DNA of 64,000 nt from Strigamia acuminata (GCA_949358305.1 OX442316.1:806001-870000), one strand, 5' to 3'. Numbered from the stretch's first letter, positions 10,911-22,892 are shown. The notes: generated by a model from the sequence alone, not told the origin. Made by a program: numbers and translations.

Positions 10911-11755
10911 AATATACTATGGACCCAAAACAAAAACTTAATGAATAATAACAAGCTAATTTCGACCCCGTTATACACTTTCAACGTTGTTAAGATGATT
11001 TCCGTGCTGTTTTCCGTGTTGAAATCTGTTGTGATTCACTTGTGCACGTGGCACAAGACTATTCCGGTCCACCGTAGCACAGATACCCGTCCCGGGCTAA
11101 TCCGTGTTCGCAGAAACTCGGTTCGCACTTTGTGTGCGAAGAATCGCTCCAAAAATTCCCCACACGGTTGTGGCTTCGTTGGCGTTCACCGGGGAACAAA
11201 CCAACGGCTTTTCCAACTGTACGAACGTCGTACGTTCGTATCTCGGCTTGCTAATGACGAGCAACGTCTCCAAAACGTCGTGGAAATCCAATTTCGGTCG
11301 CCGTCGCCGAAAAACGCTTCGTTTTTGACGAAAAATGCTGCGAATCGATCCAAAACCGATTCCAGACGATTCCTCGGTCCTTTATGTGGTCCCACGTTGT
11401 AATTTGCAGCGCTGGGATCCACGTCTCGGCTCAGAAACAGCTCGAACACCGCCTCAAACTCGTATCGCACAGGGCGCCGCCATCTTGGCTGGTGACGTCA
11501 TCGCAAAAGTTATCGTGGCTTTTTTCTCGAAAGAAATGGCTTATATTTCCGCCAAAAATCAGTTTATAATAACGACAAGTGTTCTTACAGCCTGTGGAAA
11601 CTATCCAGCGTTGTTTGAAGTCGTTTTCTTGACGAATTCTCGGCAATTCGAGCCTCGCGTCTGCTGCGGGTCGAATCGTGCACGTCGCGACTTCGTTCGC
11701 CGATAATGTCCGCTGTCGTCTTCAAATCAACAAAAACTTGATGGCCGCGCCGCAA

Positions 11756-11771
11756 CCATCCTCTGCTACCA
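11756..11771 (-). promoter_or_regulatory. Copia-2 primer-binding site (initiator tRNA-Met)
   Basis: The minus-strand sequence TGGTAGCAGAGGATGG abuts the LTR end. It is a 16-base complement of the 3' end of animal initiator tRNA-Met including CCA. Use of the tRNA 3' end as the minus-strand primer is known for LTR elements. Confidence 0.85.
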
Positions 11772-12239
11772 TGTATTGATTATCTAGAAGACCTGTCATT
11801 GCCGAAATAAACTGTAAAGCCGAGTTAAAGCTGGTGCGGGACACCGCATTTCGCGTCCGCCATTTGTTTATTCTTAAACATGAAGAAGGACTCGAAAAGC
11901 ACCTGTTTCGAGGCTACAAAGCTTGAAATAGAATGAATCATTGTTAACAGGCAAAGATTCATTCTTTACATAACAAAAGTAAAGTAAACTGGCATAAACA
12001 ATCAATAATGCAAACAAAAGCTATGAGAAACTAAAGGATAAGCGCTCATATTCGAGCAGACGACATATGGGCATGTCATTGCTAATAAGCACATTGGTTG
12101 CGGCACTTAGCACAGGAATGAGAGTTTAAAAGTCAATATCAACCAATGTAACACGGATACAGAATTGCAATGACACACACGTTGCATTTAACCGGAAACA
12201 TGCAACTGAGAAGATCAAACAGTTGGGCATTTCCTAACA
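11772..12239 (-). repeat. Copia-2 5' LTR
   Basis: 468 bp. On the minus strand it begins TGTTAGG and ends in CA directly at the PBS. It contains the hairpin AGAATGAATC/GATTCATTCT, whose bases differ from the Copia-3 hairpin but pair equally well, and AATAAACAAATGGCGG. Length and landmark order match the Copia-3 LTR, though the sequences are well diverged. Confidence 0.82.
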
Positions 12240-14142
12240 AAAAATATCCATTTTTTGGTTGAATTTATGTCCTGTAAACACTAAACTTTTCAACTGGGCC
12301 ATCGTAACTTCCGGGAATAAACATACTTCCCTATTACAAAGCTTAATCTATTTTGAATTTGTGTTTGTCGGTATTTGTTCAATTTTCATTTTTTTCGATT
12401 TCGTAGTGACTGATCATTACCGGAGACGGGTCATACACTATTTGCTAAGTCCCGTTGCTGTTTTAACAACTCTTCCACAAATTTTTAAAAAAGTCCCTGA
12501 CCAGGTAGTTCATCTACTCGAATGTTAATTGAGTGGAATAATTTGGATAAAACCCTGTTTCGTAGTCATTTTTTCGCGTTACGTGCTTGCGCACATGTCG
12601 AAGTTTGACAAAAAACTTTGGTTTTTTATTCCTGTTTGCAAAACAAATGGTTTTTTAAAGTTTGTTTTCGTTTCCCAGTCTTCCTTTTGAGAAGATAAAA
12701 AACTAGAACAGTTCAAAAATTGAAATACAAAACGTTTTTTCACCTGTTTTTTTGTGCGAGTCTTTTGAATTGTTTGCACATCTCTCAGACTTCACCAAGA
12801 TAAGTGAATATCTTGGAGAGGGGTTTTTGTTTGGCAATCTAGCAAAAGAACGAATGAAGAGTAGGGTTCTCCTGCAAAACTGCCTGAGTTCGACACACAG
12901 CTGGCTGCTAACCAGGCTTAACACTTGGCGAGATACAAGTCAAACAGCAAACGTCGTTACTGCCCGCTCCTAAGCTTCCACATTTCATCACCTTAGAAAG
13001 TGCCCTGCTGCATGTTTTCACCCGGGATGGAAGGAAAAGAATTCGAAGAAGAGAAAGAATTAAAAGAAAGTTGCCAAAAGAGGTCTTTTTGGAGATGTAG
13101 ATATTTCTCGGGCAATGCCAATTCCATTCATCTTGGGGACGAGAATCGATGGAAGTTGAGTAGGCACGTGAAAAATGAAAAGAAATTTGAAAGGTACAGC
13201 CATGGATTCACCACATTATATACAATGTTCTAGCCATTCTGACTACACTCGTTTATTGGAGCGCCTTTGAGCACGTCACCGACAATTTACCATCTTGCCG
13301 GCCGCTCTCCTATCTCCCAGACCCCAGTGGTTGTAGTTGCGGACAGAAACTTAATTTAGTTCTAAAAAGTAAGAAAAAATTCACAGTTTCCAATCTTTAA
13401 CATCCACTGGTGCAAGAAAGCAAGGGAAAGTCCGCAGTCATATACCTAACCTCTACTCATGCTTGGTGTGCATACTAGTTTTTACCACGGTAGTTTGCCG
13501 ATCTGTTGCACCGAGCTTTTTACATTTGGCTTCTTCAGGCACAACTCCGAATCATTAACCATCTGTCCACCCAGTCATGCAACACTAGCGCTTCACCAAT
13601 TCTTTGGAGACTGATACATCGTACGCACTACGCCCGACCCATGAAGCGACAGTTTATGCACGTGAACACTACCTGTGTGGCTCCACATCACAATGACACA
13701 TGCAAACAGTCCAACATTTAGGTCCTTTTCACCAAAATAGAAAATAATAAGGTTGGTAAGCATTCTGGAAATGTTTTCTTAATTAAGTCAACAATCCAGG
13801 CAACCTACCCAAAAAATGAAATGATACGCAATGATATCGCAACAATGCTCAACTTGTAGTTGTACGACGGCACTAGGTCGCTTGCCTCCAATAACCTCCG
13901 GACTCGACTACGCCACAAGCCTCACCCGCACAACAACACCCAGTTAGCACGCGCAAATATCAAGGTTTGGTCAACAGGGTCCGTATATTGGATGGTTGTA
14001 TCAAACTACTGGCCTCAGCAGTCCACAACCAGGTCCAATACCCATATTCACAACCAGGTCTCAGGATTCGAACTTAAATTCCACAAACAACAAACAAAAA
14101 ATTCTCCTAAAAAACATTCGTTTTGTTGTAAAAAAAAATTCT
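12240..14142. other. Unassigned stretch, no supported gene
   Basis: AT-rich at the left, with a purine-rich block near 13020-13085, and several short open frames without recognisable domains. The last ~170 bp on the minus strand directly follow an LTR and PBS, so they are probably the residue of that element's internal region. I saw no polyprotein motif in any frame. Confidence 0.5.
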
Positions 14143-14784
14143 ATCCCAGGACGGGCCACCAATTGTGAGAGTGGACGGACATTGTTCAGGCACGGGAATG
14201 CCTAAACAGCGCCGGACGCTCGACACGTATAGATAAGAGACTACAAGAGACTGTGTTTGAGGTTTTAGGCCTTTATTCAGTTGTCTAGGGGTCAATATCT
14301 TGTGTCTCTCCCATGCTCCTGCTGCATTGCTGCAGCAGACCTGTGACCACACGCGGCACACACGTGGTTAGGGTTAACCTGGTTGTGCGGCGTGGTCATG
14401 TCGATGTTCATTTGGCCCATGGTAATCGCTCACAGTACTGGGACTGGCAAACCGGCCAAGTCCCTAAGTGACACCATGGTGAACAAGAGTGTGGACCGGT
14501 CTGATGTTGGTCAGGACCGTTCCTGTGGAACTCTGGCCAGAAACAGGATGTTGGGCCTTTTATATCCCACTCTTGCACCATGGGTACGAGAGTACCTCTT
14601 CCCATTGGTTGTGGGGTTGGTGACCGGATATGACGTCATCCTGGTCACCATCCCTCAACCGTCAACGCCACCTGGCGGGTGGGGTTGGGCTGGGCCATGT
14701 GGGCGTGTTGCAGTGGCCGATAATCGGTCACAACCTTTGTTATGTTCGCCGGTCGCCATGTTTGTCCCAAGCGACGATTACACA
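14143..14784 (-). repeat. Orphan LTR (14164-14784) with adjacent PBS-like site (14143-14161)
   Basis: Read on the minus strand it begins TGTG, has a TATA box (GATATAAAAGG, about 14555-14565), a GAATAAAGG poly(A) signal near 14270, and ends TCTCACA at 14164. Two bases later comes TGGTGGCCCGTCCTGGGAT, which starts with TGG as a PBS should. Promoter, poly(A) signal, TG..CA ends and PBS together make a 5' LTR likely. I could not assign the tRNA. No second copy or pol lies in the window, so the family is unknown, although the 2-nt LTR-PBS gap would suit Gypsy or BEL. Confidence 0.6.
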
Positions 14785-15545
14785 ATGTAACCGTTATTTT
14801 TGTATTTTATATCACATAATTTGCATTTACTATTACATTGCGTTATTATTCTGTATGTATTCTTTGATAATTTTGTGCTTTTGTACCGATCGAAATTCAA
14901 ATGTGATCGTTATGTCATTTTCCTGGCCTGTGATTGGCTATCGTCAATCCTTTCTTTCCGAGATCGGTTTATTGCTAATATCTCATTGTTTAACGTGTTT
15001 TTGGACATTGTTGTGATTATCTTTTTTGTTCACCGCATTCTTGTGGTCATTTCAATGTAATTCAATGTATTTTTAGTGCATTTTTAAGCAAATGCCAACT
15101 TTGCCGTGATCTTGTTTCCTCCGTTACCATGGTAACGGAATCTTTCGTGTATCTGTATTTCGCCGCTATCGGCCTGGCGCGTGCCATATTCGGTACTGCG
15201 CATGTGCGGTTCTCTAAGAACCAATCTAATTGCTGTAATTTCATCAGTTATTAACCAACCTTTGAATAAATGTGTTGTGTTTTATTAGCTCTTGTTTTAG
15301 GTTTATTTTCAAACACATTCAATGTGTAGTGAGTAGTTTAAAATTTCTCAGGCCAACTTATGTTTCCGCCACCTATTGGATACTTGGTGCAGGTGTTCTC
15401 CACATTGTTCCAGCGGTACAACAATGCCATTTGTTGCGGATTTATTGCTTTCCAGTGCGATTTTCGTACTAGCCACGTTATACGACCTTGGGCGAGCTCA
15501 AGTGTCTGGAAATTGGATACACATCGCCGTTCCTTTCTGTCTGTC
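14785..15545. repeat. Left copy of a diverged ~0.75-kb direct repeat
   Basis: Matches 18560-19430 in the same order. Shared blocks include CCTGTGATTGGCT, TTGTTTAACG, the CCTCCGTT..CCATG block, TATCTGTATTTCGCCGCTA, GCGCATGTGCGG, GTGAGTAG, TTTTCGTACTA and ACGACCTTGGGCGAG. Divergence is considerable, so the duplication is old. Direct copies of this length around an internal segment could be LTRs, but TG..CA ends and a PBS were not found. Edges are approximate. Confidence 0.6.
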
Positions 15546-15561
15546 TTGTTGACCTGCAACA

Positions 15562-17862
15562 CAGTTGACTTAGCACAAACACCACAAGTCCAATGTCTCT
15601 GAATGTTCAGAAATAGTGTTTAAACCTTAGTAGAAGGCTTCAATGTAAGTTTTAGCAACATCCAAGCAATAAATTTTGAAAAAAAAATTTTGAGCTTATT
15701 TCACATCGCAGTTGACTTAGCACAAACACCACAAGACCAATGTCTCTGAATGTTCAGAAATAGTGTTTAAACCTTAGTAGAAGGCTTCAATGTAAGTTTT
15801 AGCAACATCCAAGCAATAAATTTTGAAAAAAAAATTTTGAGCTTATTTCACATCGCAGTTGACTTAGCACAAACACCACAAGACCAATGTCTCTGAATGT
15901 TCAGAAATAGTGTTTAAACCTTAGTAGAAGGCTTCAATGTAAGTTTTAGCAACATCCAAGCAATAAATTTTGAAGAAAAAATTTTGAGCTCATTTCACAT
16001 CGCAGTTGACTTAGCACAAACACCACAAGACCAATGTCTCTGAATGTTCAGAAATAGTATTTAAACCTTAGTAGAAGGCTCCAATGTAAGTTTTAGAAAC
16101 ATCCATCCAATGATTTGGGAGAATAGACTTTTGATCTCATCACAGTTGACTTAGCACAAACACCACAAGACCAATGTCTCTGAATGTTCAGAAATAGCGT
16201 TTAAACCTTAGTAGAAGGCTTCAATGTAAGTTTTAAAAACATCCAACCAATGATTTGGGAGAATAGACTTTGGATCTCATCACAGTTGACTTAGCACAAA
16301 CACCACAAGTCCAATGTCTCTGAATGTTCAGAAATAGTGTTTAAACCTTAGTAGAAGGCTTCAATGTAAGTTTTAGCAACATCCAAGCAATAAATTTTGA
16401 AGAAAGAAATTTTGAGCTTATTTCACATCGCAGTTGACTTGGCACAAACACCACAAGACCAATGTCTCTGAATGTTCAGAAATAGTATTTAAACCTTAGT
16501 AGAAGGCTCCAATGTAAGTTTTAGAAACATCCAACCAATGATTTGGGAGAATAGACTTTTGATCTCATCACAGTTGACTTAGCACAAACACCACAAGTCC
16601 AATGTGTCTGAATGTTCAGAAATAGTGTTTAAACCTTAGTAGAAGGCTTCAATGTAAGTTTTAGCAACATCCAAGCAATAAATTTTGAAAAAAAAATTTT
16701 GAGCTTATTTCACATCGCAGTTGACTTAGCACAAACACCACAAGACCAATGTCTCTGAATGTTCAGAAATAGTGTTTAAACCTTAGTAGAAGGCTTCAAT
16801 GTAAGTTTTAGCAACATCCAAGCAATAAATTTTGAAAAAAAAATTTTGAGCTTATTTCACATCGCAGTTGACTTAGCACAAACACCACAAGACCAATGTC
16901 TCTGAATGTTCAGAAATAGTGTTTAAACCTTAGTAGAAGGCTTCAACGTAAGTTTTCGCAACATCCAAGCAATAAATTTTGAAAAAAAAATTTTGAGCTC
17001 ATTTCACATCGCAGTTGACTTAGCACAAACACCACATGACCAATGTCTCTGAATGTTCAGAAATAGTGTTTAAACCTTAGTAGAAGCCTTCAATGTAAGT
17101 TTTAGCAACAGCCAAGCAATGATTTGGGAGAATAGACTTTTGATCTCATCACAGTTGACTTAGCACAAACACCACAAGTCCAATGTCTCTGAATGTTCAG
17201 AAATAGTGTTTAAACCTTAGTAGAAGGCTTCAATGTAAGTTTTAGCAACATCCAAGCAATAAATTTTGAAGAAAAAAATTTTGAGCTTATTTCACATCGC
17301 AGTTGACTTAGCACAAACACCACAAGACCAATGTCTCTGAATGTTCAGAAATAGTGTTTAAACCTTAGTAGAAGGCTTCAATGTAAGTTTTAGCAACATC
17401 CAAGCAATAAATTTTGAAAAAAAAATTTTGAGCTTATTTCACATCGCAGTTAACTTAGCACAAACACCACAAGACCAATGTCTCTGAATGTTCAGAAATA
17501 GTGTTTAAACCTTAGTAGAAGGCTTCAATGTAAGTTTTAGCAACATCCAAGCAATAAATTTTGAAAAAAAAATTTTGAGCTTATTTCACATCGCAGTTGA
17601 CTTAGCACAAACACCACAAGACCAATGTCTCTGAATGTTCAGAAATAGTGTTTAAACCTTAGTAGAAGGCTTCAATGTAAGTTTTAGCAACATCCAAGCA
17701 ATAAATTTTGAAAAAAAAATTTTGAGCTTATTTCACATCGCAGTTGACTTAGCACAAACACCACATGACCAATGTCTCTGAATGTTCAGAAATAGTGTTT
17801 AAACCTTAGTAGAAGCCTTCAATGTAAGTTTTAGAAACATCCAACCAATGATTTGGGAGAAT
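15562..17862. repeat. Satellite array, 16 units of 147/148 bp and 140 bp
   Basis: Units start at CAGTTGACTTAGC: 15562, 15709, 15856, 16003, 16143, 16283, 16431, 16571, 16718, 16865, 17012, 17152, 17300, 17447, 17594 and 17741 (the last cut at about 17862). Two types alternate: A (147-148 bp, ending in an A-run and TTTTGAGC) and B (140 bp, ending GATTTGGGAGAATAGAC). The order is AAABBABAAABAAAAB. Units are over 95% alike by eye, so the array is recent or homogenised. Unit 11 is an A/B hybrid. The array lies between two direct repeats. Confidence 0.95.
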
Positions 17863-18559
17863 TGTTGCAAACAACGTGGAAATATTTTAGAAATTGCATT
17901 TATTACTGTGTTTTATGTCATAATAAATATTCATAGTGTAGTTGAATTTTTGCCTAATATTTTCATTTATTGCTTTTCAGGTTTTATCTTATTAAAACAT
18001 TTTCTAGTGTTTTCAGTAATTTTAGTGTCTTTTGTGTTGATATTGCATTTTAATTTACTGTTATTTCAAGTGTTTTCAAAGCTTTCTGTCTTATTTCATT
18101 GATTTCCTATGCATTTTCATGATTTACGGCAATTTTAAGTACATTCGTCGAAGTGCAGTTCAGTTGCGCTACAAGCGTGACGTCACTTTTCATTTACTAG
18201 TTTCGTTGCGCTGGAACTTCTAACGTTTCGTTTTAACCTTTCCGAATTGTTAAGAATTCGATCTGATGTTGTTTTCTACTAATTAAAGTACGCTCTTTCG
18301 ACTGGTGTGCTTTTTATTTGCCAAGGTGTTTTAGTTTCGTCGCTATGAACGTTCGCTGTCGGCAACCGTAAGGGCGCGGCCAGCAATGTTCGTTTCGTGC
18401 GGCTATCAATTGATTTCAAAGTGTTGTGTTGAATAAATAGTGTTATTTTGGGCAGGAAATAACATTTCCTAATTTTATTTAACATTCCTATGTGGTTTTT
18501 ATTCTCATTCTGTGTCTTAAATTTCGAATGTACTGGTTTTACCGCCAGCATGACGTTCA
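17863..18559. other. Spacer between satellite and right direct repeat, no gene seen
   Basis: AT-rich left half, then a more CpG-rich part with TGCGC motifs (18170-18420) and GCCGCCATGTTGG near 18562, resembling a YY1 site. No coding frame with recognisable features. Confidence 0.5.
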
Positions 18560-19430
18560 AGGCCGCCATGTTGGAATTTATCGGTAATTCGTTTTTATTT
18601 CAATTTGTTTGCGATGTATATTGATTGAATTGATTATACTATTTCATTACGATGTTTTTTAACCTGAATTCTTATGTTATTTTGTGTTTTAAAGCCATTT
18701 TAAATTCAAATCTTACGGTTACGTCATCATACTGGCCTGTGATTGGCTGTCTTGATCGTCTGCTTAACGATCACAGTTTTCATCCTTTTTCGCATTGTTT
18801 AACGTAATTTTAGACTTTGTTACAATTTAACTTTTTGTTCTCTGATTCCTTGTGCATCTTTTGATATATTACAAACTGTAATCCGTGCTAATTTCACAAT
18901 TTGTCAACTTTGCCTGTATTTCGTTTTCCTCCGTTGCCATGACAACGGAGAATTTTGTATCTGTATTTCGCCGCTAATCTGTTCGGCGCGTGCCGTTATC
19001 GGTATTGCGCATGTGCGGCTCCCTTGAGGACCAATTACATTCGTGTATTTTACTCAGTTATCATCTAACCGTTCATTAAAGAAGTTGTTTAGTTTTAACT
19101 CTTGGATATTTTTATTTCTAAGCCTACATTTCCATGGCTAGTGAGTAGAAAAGCCAATTTCCACAGCTGACAGATGATGCAGCTATTACCTGGATACCTA
19201 ATTCACCTAATACAATGGATTACAACTAGAATCGTCTGCTGCAACAATGCCTTTCTCTCCAATTTTGTTGTGATTCCGTACGGTTTTCGTACTAAAATAG
19301 CTATACGACCTTGGGCGAGGCCGCGCGTAAGCCAACTCGCCATTCTTTACGATTCGGAGTTGATCGACCGCAACAACGAATTGGTTCAACGTCAACCTAA
19401 CAGAATATACACGCTCCTTCCTTTGTGTTC
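18560..19430. repeat. Right copy of the diverged direct repeat
   Basis: Partner of 14785-15545 with the blocks listed there in the same order and orientation. The clearest is TATCTGTATTTCGCCGCTA followed by GCGCGTGCC and GCGCATGTGCGG (18960-19020). Similarity fades after GACCTTGGGCGAG near 19320. Edges are approximate. Confidence 0.58.
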
Positions 19431-19624
19431 ACGTCTCAACTGGACAATGGTCCACGTTGACCGGGAGAGAGCTCCTACTTGCTCTTCTTCTCATATGATG
19501 ATTTTGAATCGTTGGCTCATCCACTAAGGAGATGAGTCAAGTCGAGAGGTAACCGACCGCTACCACCCATTCGAAGCTACACAGCTCGATACGCACCAAG
19601 CGTGTGGCATCTTTAGCCACTTCC

Positions 19625-19818
19625 GGGTAAACGCTGTCTTTAAAGGGAGACAGGTGAATCCCATAGATCTTCTGAGTAAACGCTGTCCTTAAAGGTGGAC
19701 AGGTGAATCTCTTCTGGGTAAACGCTGTCTTTGAAGGTAGACAGGTGAATCCTTCTTTTTCCGATTATGTTTTTGCACCGATAGGTAAACACTGTCTTGG
19801 GAGTTAGACAGGTGAATC
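19625..19818. repeat. Hairpin-bearing tandem repeats (GGTAAACGCTGTC...GACAGGTGAATC)
   Basis: Four units start at about 19625, 19674, 19716 and 19783. Each reads GTAAACRCTGTC, a short variable part, then GACAGGTGAATC, so CTGTC pairs with GACAG around an A/T-rich loop. Spacing is irregular (42-67 bp). A weaker relative (GGTAAACTGACG..CAGTGAATCC) occurs near 20017-20055. No ORF or element boundary is tied to it. Confidence 0.75.
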
Positions 19819-21396
19819 CTCTTTCCTTTTTCACGAATAGTTTTTGAATTGCGATCAATGAATTTGCAGATGTTGAAAAGCGCTGTTCTTTAAGGTGTTT
19901 TCTTCCTTATGTTAGAATCGATTCTTGGTTCTCCAAGAATTCCCTGCATTCCGGGGGATGGTTACACGTCCATCTCCACTCTTTCTGAAAGGTTTTCTTT
20001 TGAAGCTTTTGATTAAAGGTAAACTGACGCTCCAGAACTGAACCAGTGAATCCTCCCTGGTCTTTTGCATTTCCGATTTTCAGTCGTTCGAATTAATTAA
20101 TCGATTTTAATTCGAGCTCTCGATGCCATTTTTCTTTTCGTACAGAATTTGGTACACTGTTTCGACTCGAACTCACAATTCGGGTTCAGTGAATTCTCGT
20201 TGCTTCTAGAGCTTTCTTTCGCCATTTTCCTTTGGCGGCAGGCTGTTGCAAGCCAGGTTGCAACATAGCATTTTCAATTTTGTCCCGCGTTCAAAAACGC
20301 CTTTGCATAATGCAATTTGATGGATTTGTTCAGTTTGAATTATTAAAGTTAATTAACCCAACTTAATCTAAGAATTTAGTGAAATAACTCAATTTACCTG
20401 ATGTTTTTCGGTTCGATCGTTCAAGTTTCGTCGAGTTTCTGGGCACAGGAACTCGTCCAGCGCACTCAATCTTCTGTCCGTCGTCTGCAGCAAGCGGATG
20501 ACGCAAGCCGGCAACCCAGCACTCATTTTCACATGAGCGCTCATCGCCACTTTTATGTACGATCGCCGTTCCTCGGCGAATGTTGATCCGTTGAAACCGT
20601 TCTTGGTTGGTATAAACTAAAAAGACCCCAAGGAATCCATTTCTCCAATCAGTTTGACCAGTTTCCGGGCCCTTGACCCCGTACTTTTGGTTAGAAGAGG
20701 CCGGAGCGGCCGAATCGTCTCGAAGAGCGCCGTCTGGTGGCGGCTTCGAACATCGTTTTTCGTGTTTTGTCTCGTATCGTCGTTTCAACGGTTCCCAAGT
20801 GATAATTTGGACTGCCCAAGTCCAAATTAGATAGAAAATAAAGTCTATGTCCGCTTTCTTTGGTATTTAAGCAAGTTTGGAGGTTTTTCAAACCTCAACC
20901 GCCATTTTGAACACTAACGGGCGTCGCCCCATGAATCCTTTGTTCCGCTTTCGATTTTATTTGTTTTATCAGCTATTCTGGCTCATTAGGCCAGCATTAG
21001 CCTTCGCTGATGTTTGCACAAGAATCTGTTGAGTTTTCATTGCAGAAAACGATTATTTCCGCCGTCGTCCTTTTTCCGATGCTACGGCGCGCTTGGATCG
21101 CCACTTAGCGCGACCCAGCGAACGTTTTGAATGCGTCGTGTTCCAGTCGACAGTTTGACTTTCCCTTGACCGTTTTCGACCGTTTTTGTGCCCAAAAACG
21201 GTCTCAGCGGCCTTTTTAACTCTAGAAGGTACTTTCCAGCCTTTGAAATGGCCGGGAAAGTACTTTTGTGAATTGAATTCCAATTTGGGTTTTTGTGTCG
21301 GGTTTTTGCAACCGCCCGACTTGAAAAATTATCGTCTGCTCCTACATGAGGAGTAATTTACGAAGCTCTGCTGGGGCCATACGTAATAAATGTTTA
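19819..21396. other. Unassigned stretch, no supported gene
   Basis: Mixed-composition sequence with CpG-containing patches and open frames up to 141 codons (20363-20788, minus), none with a domain I recognise. It includes a CCGCCATTTTG motif near 20900 and a pyrimidine stretch ending CATTGCAG near 21047 that could be a chance splice acceptor. The low-complexity array that follows starts at about 21397. Confidence 0.45.
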
Positions 21397-21660
21397 CAAC
21401 TCGTTTAAACGAGTTGTGAACTCGTTTAAACGACTTGTGCAACTCGTTTAAACGACTTGTGAACTCGTTTAAACGACTTGTGCAACTCGTTTAAACGACT
21501 TGTGCAACTCGTTTAAACGACTTGTGCAACTCGTTTAAACGACTTGTGCAACTCGTTTAAACGACTTGTGCAACTCGTTTAAACGACTTGTGCAACTCGT
21601 TTAAACGACTTGTGCAACTCGTTTAAACGACTTGTGCAACTCGTTTAAACGAGTTGTGCA
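21397..21660. repeat. 22-bp palindrome-core tandem array, 12 units
   Basis: Unit AACTCGTTTAAACGACTTGTGC, occasionally 20 bp. Every unit contains the palindrome CGTTTAAACG. The first and last units have the fully symmetric form ACTCGTTTAAACGAGT, whereas the ten inner units carry GAC instead of GAG on the right arm. There are no unique spacers, so this is not a CRISPR-like structure. It ends about 60 bp left of the Gypsy-1 insertion point. Confidence 0.95.
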
Positions 21661-21720
21661 AACCGACCCGATTCTGGCGGCCTTAGATCGGCAGTGGAAA
21701 CACGTTGTCTTAAGTAAGTT

Positions 21721-21898
21721 TGTGACGGTTACACTGTCATACACTTTGCTAGTTAAAGACGATTATTTCGTCAATAGATGGCGTTCTCGTGTTTTAGCGG
21801 TAATTTTGAACTTCGATCATTTTTAAGTAATTTAATATATAAATTATTATTTATATATTGAATTCACTTTAGTTTATAGTTATTAAACATGTTAATAT
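21721..21898 (+). repeat. Gypsy-1 5' LTR, first 178 bp
   Basis: Identical by eye to 60821-60998. It is cut at ATAT, where Gypsy-2 inserted, and continues at 36287. Confidence 0.95.
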
Positions 21899-22426
21899 TG
21901 TTACGTGGATTCTGGGCTTCAATCCGAGTTCCACGCAACTGTATTTTGACTGAGTGATAGAGAAAGAATGAGGCGTGTTTATATTTTAAATCCCAAACTT
22001 AAACTTTATTAGATCGGACAGACAAAGTCTGTTCGACCTTCAATAATTATGCGCTTTACAAATCGAATAAATCATCATCAACAACTTTGAATGAAATGGC
22101 ATTTATATTATATTAATTCAGTACAACTAAATAACACTTTACAACTGGGTGATAAATTGCATAAATCATAATATCAGAAGATAGCCGTCAGCCGTACCCT
22201 TTGTTTATCGGGCGACATTAGGCTAGTAAGTTAAATTGATGTTCTCTGAAAAGCAACATAAGATTAAGTGAGCTGTCTTAGAGTGGGTCAGTTCATAGGA
22301 AATCTCCTATTCTACCCTTAATCGAATTGATCGGTCCAACAGACGACGATGACGGTTTCCAATCGCCACGCCATCTGTTGCCGAAATTTAGCAACATTAA
22401 ACTAATAATGGATCAAATTACGTGTT
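21899..22426 (-). repeat. Gypsy-2 3' LTR, missing its first 40 bp
   Basis: Aligns without gaps to 35715-36242. The other copy continues for 40 more bases to a CA end (36243-36282). Here the sequence switches at once to unrelated DNA (from 22427), so the element-start end of this LTR and probably the polypurine tract were deleted. Between this LTR and pol lie ~470 bp of AT-rich 3' untranslated sequence. Confidence 0.9.
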
Positions 22427-22892
22427 TACTCTACTATGCTATTAAATTCAGCATTTTATAATTTTAAAACTTTACCCAAATTATTAAGCCTAATTAAAAT
22501 TCAATGCAGATGAACGAAGATCGCGTTGGGTCCTTTCGCGTCCCCGCCATTCGCACTTTCATTACTTCTTATTTATGCTTTAAAATCATTTTATTTCACA
22601 CTAATGTGTCATTAAATTTTACTCCTAATTATTTAAAATTTCAGTTTAAAACATTTTCACCTAATTAAAATTCTAACACGAATGAACGAACATGGCGATT
22701 AGTTTCACTTTACGAAAATTGCTCAAAAAACGTTTAAAACTTCAAAATTCATCTCTAAAATCACTTAAAATTATCAATATCATTCGTACAAACCTTTTGA
22801 AATACAATATCATACACAAAATATAAATAAATAGATAACAAAAGATTTTGTTTCCGGGTCACACTATGAGTTCGTGTTCACCGTAGCAAGAA

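Larger units (their letters stand above)
10065..12239 (-). mobile_element. Copia-2: 3'-truncated copy related to Copia-3
   Basis: Read on the minus strand: LTR (12239-11772), initiator-tRNA PBS, leader with the conserved RNA fold, and the first ~180 codons of gag, ending abruptly near 10065. Gag is very close to Copia-3 (about five amino-acid differences by eye). The LTR and leader are much more diverged, as expected if only the coding part was under purifying selection. Neither pol nor a second LTR is seen on the left, so the copy was truncated by deletion or incomplete integration. Confidence 0.85.

Noticed and set aside
20363-20788. 141-codon minus-strand ORF as a host gene
   Set aside because: No domain, low-complexity charged composition, and no splice or promoter support.
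21397-21660. CRISPR-like array
   Set aside because: Units are contiguous with no unique spacers, and the context is a eukaryotic transposon nest.
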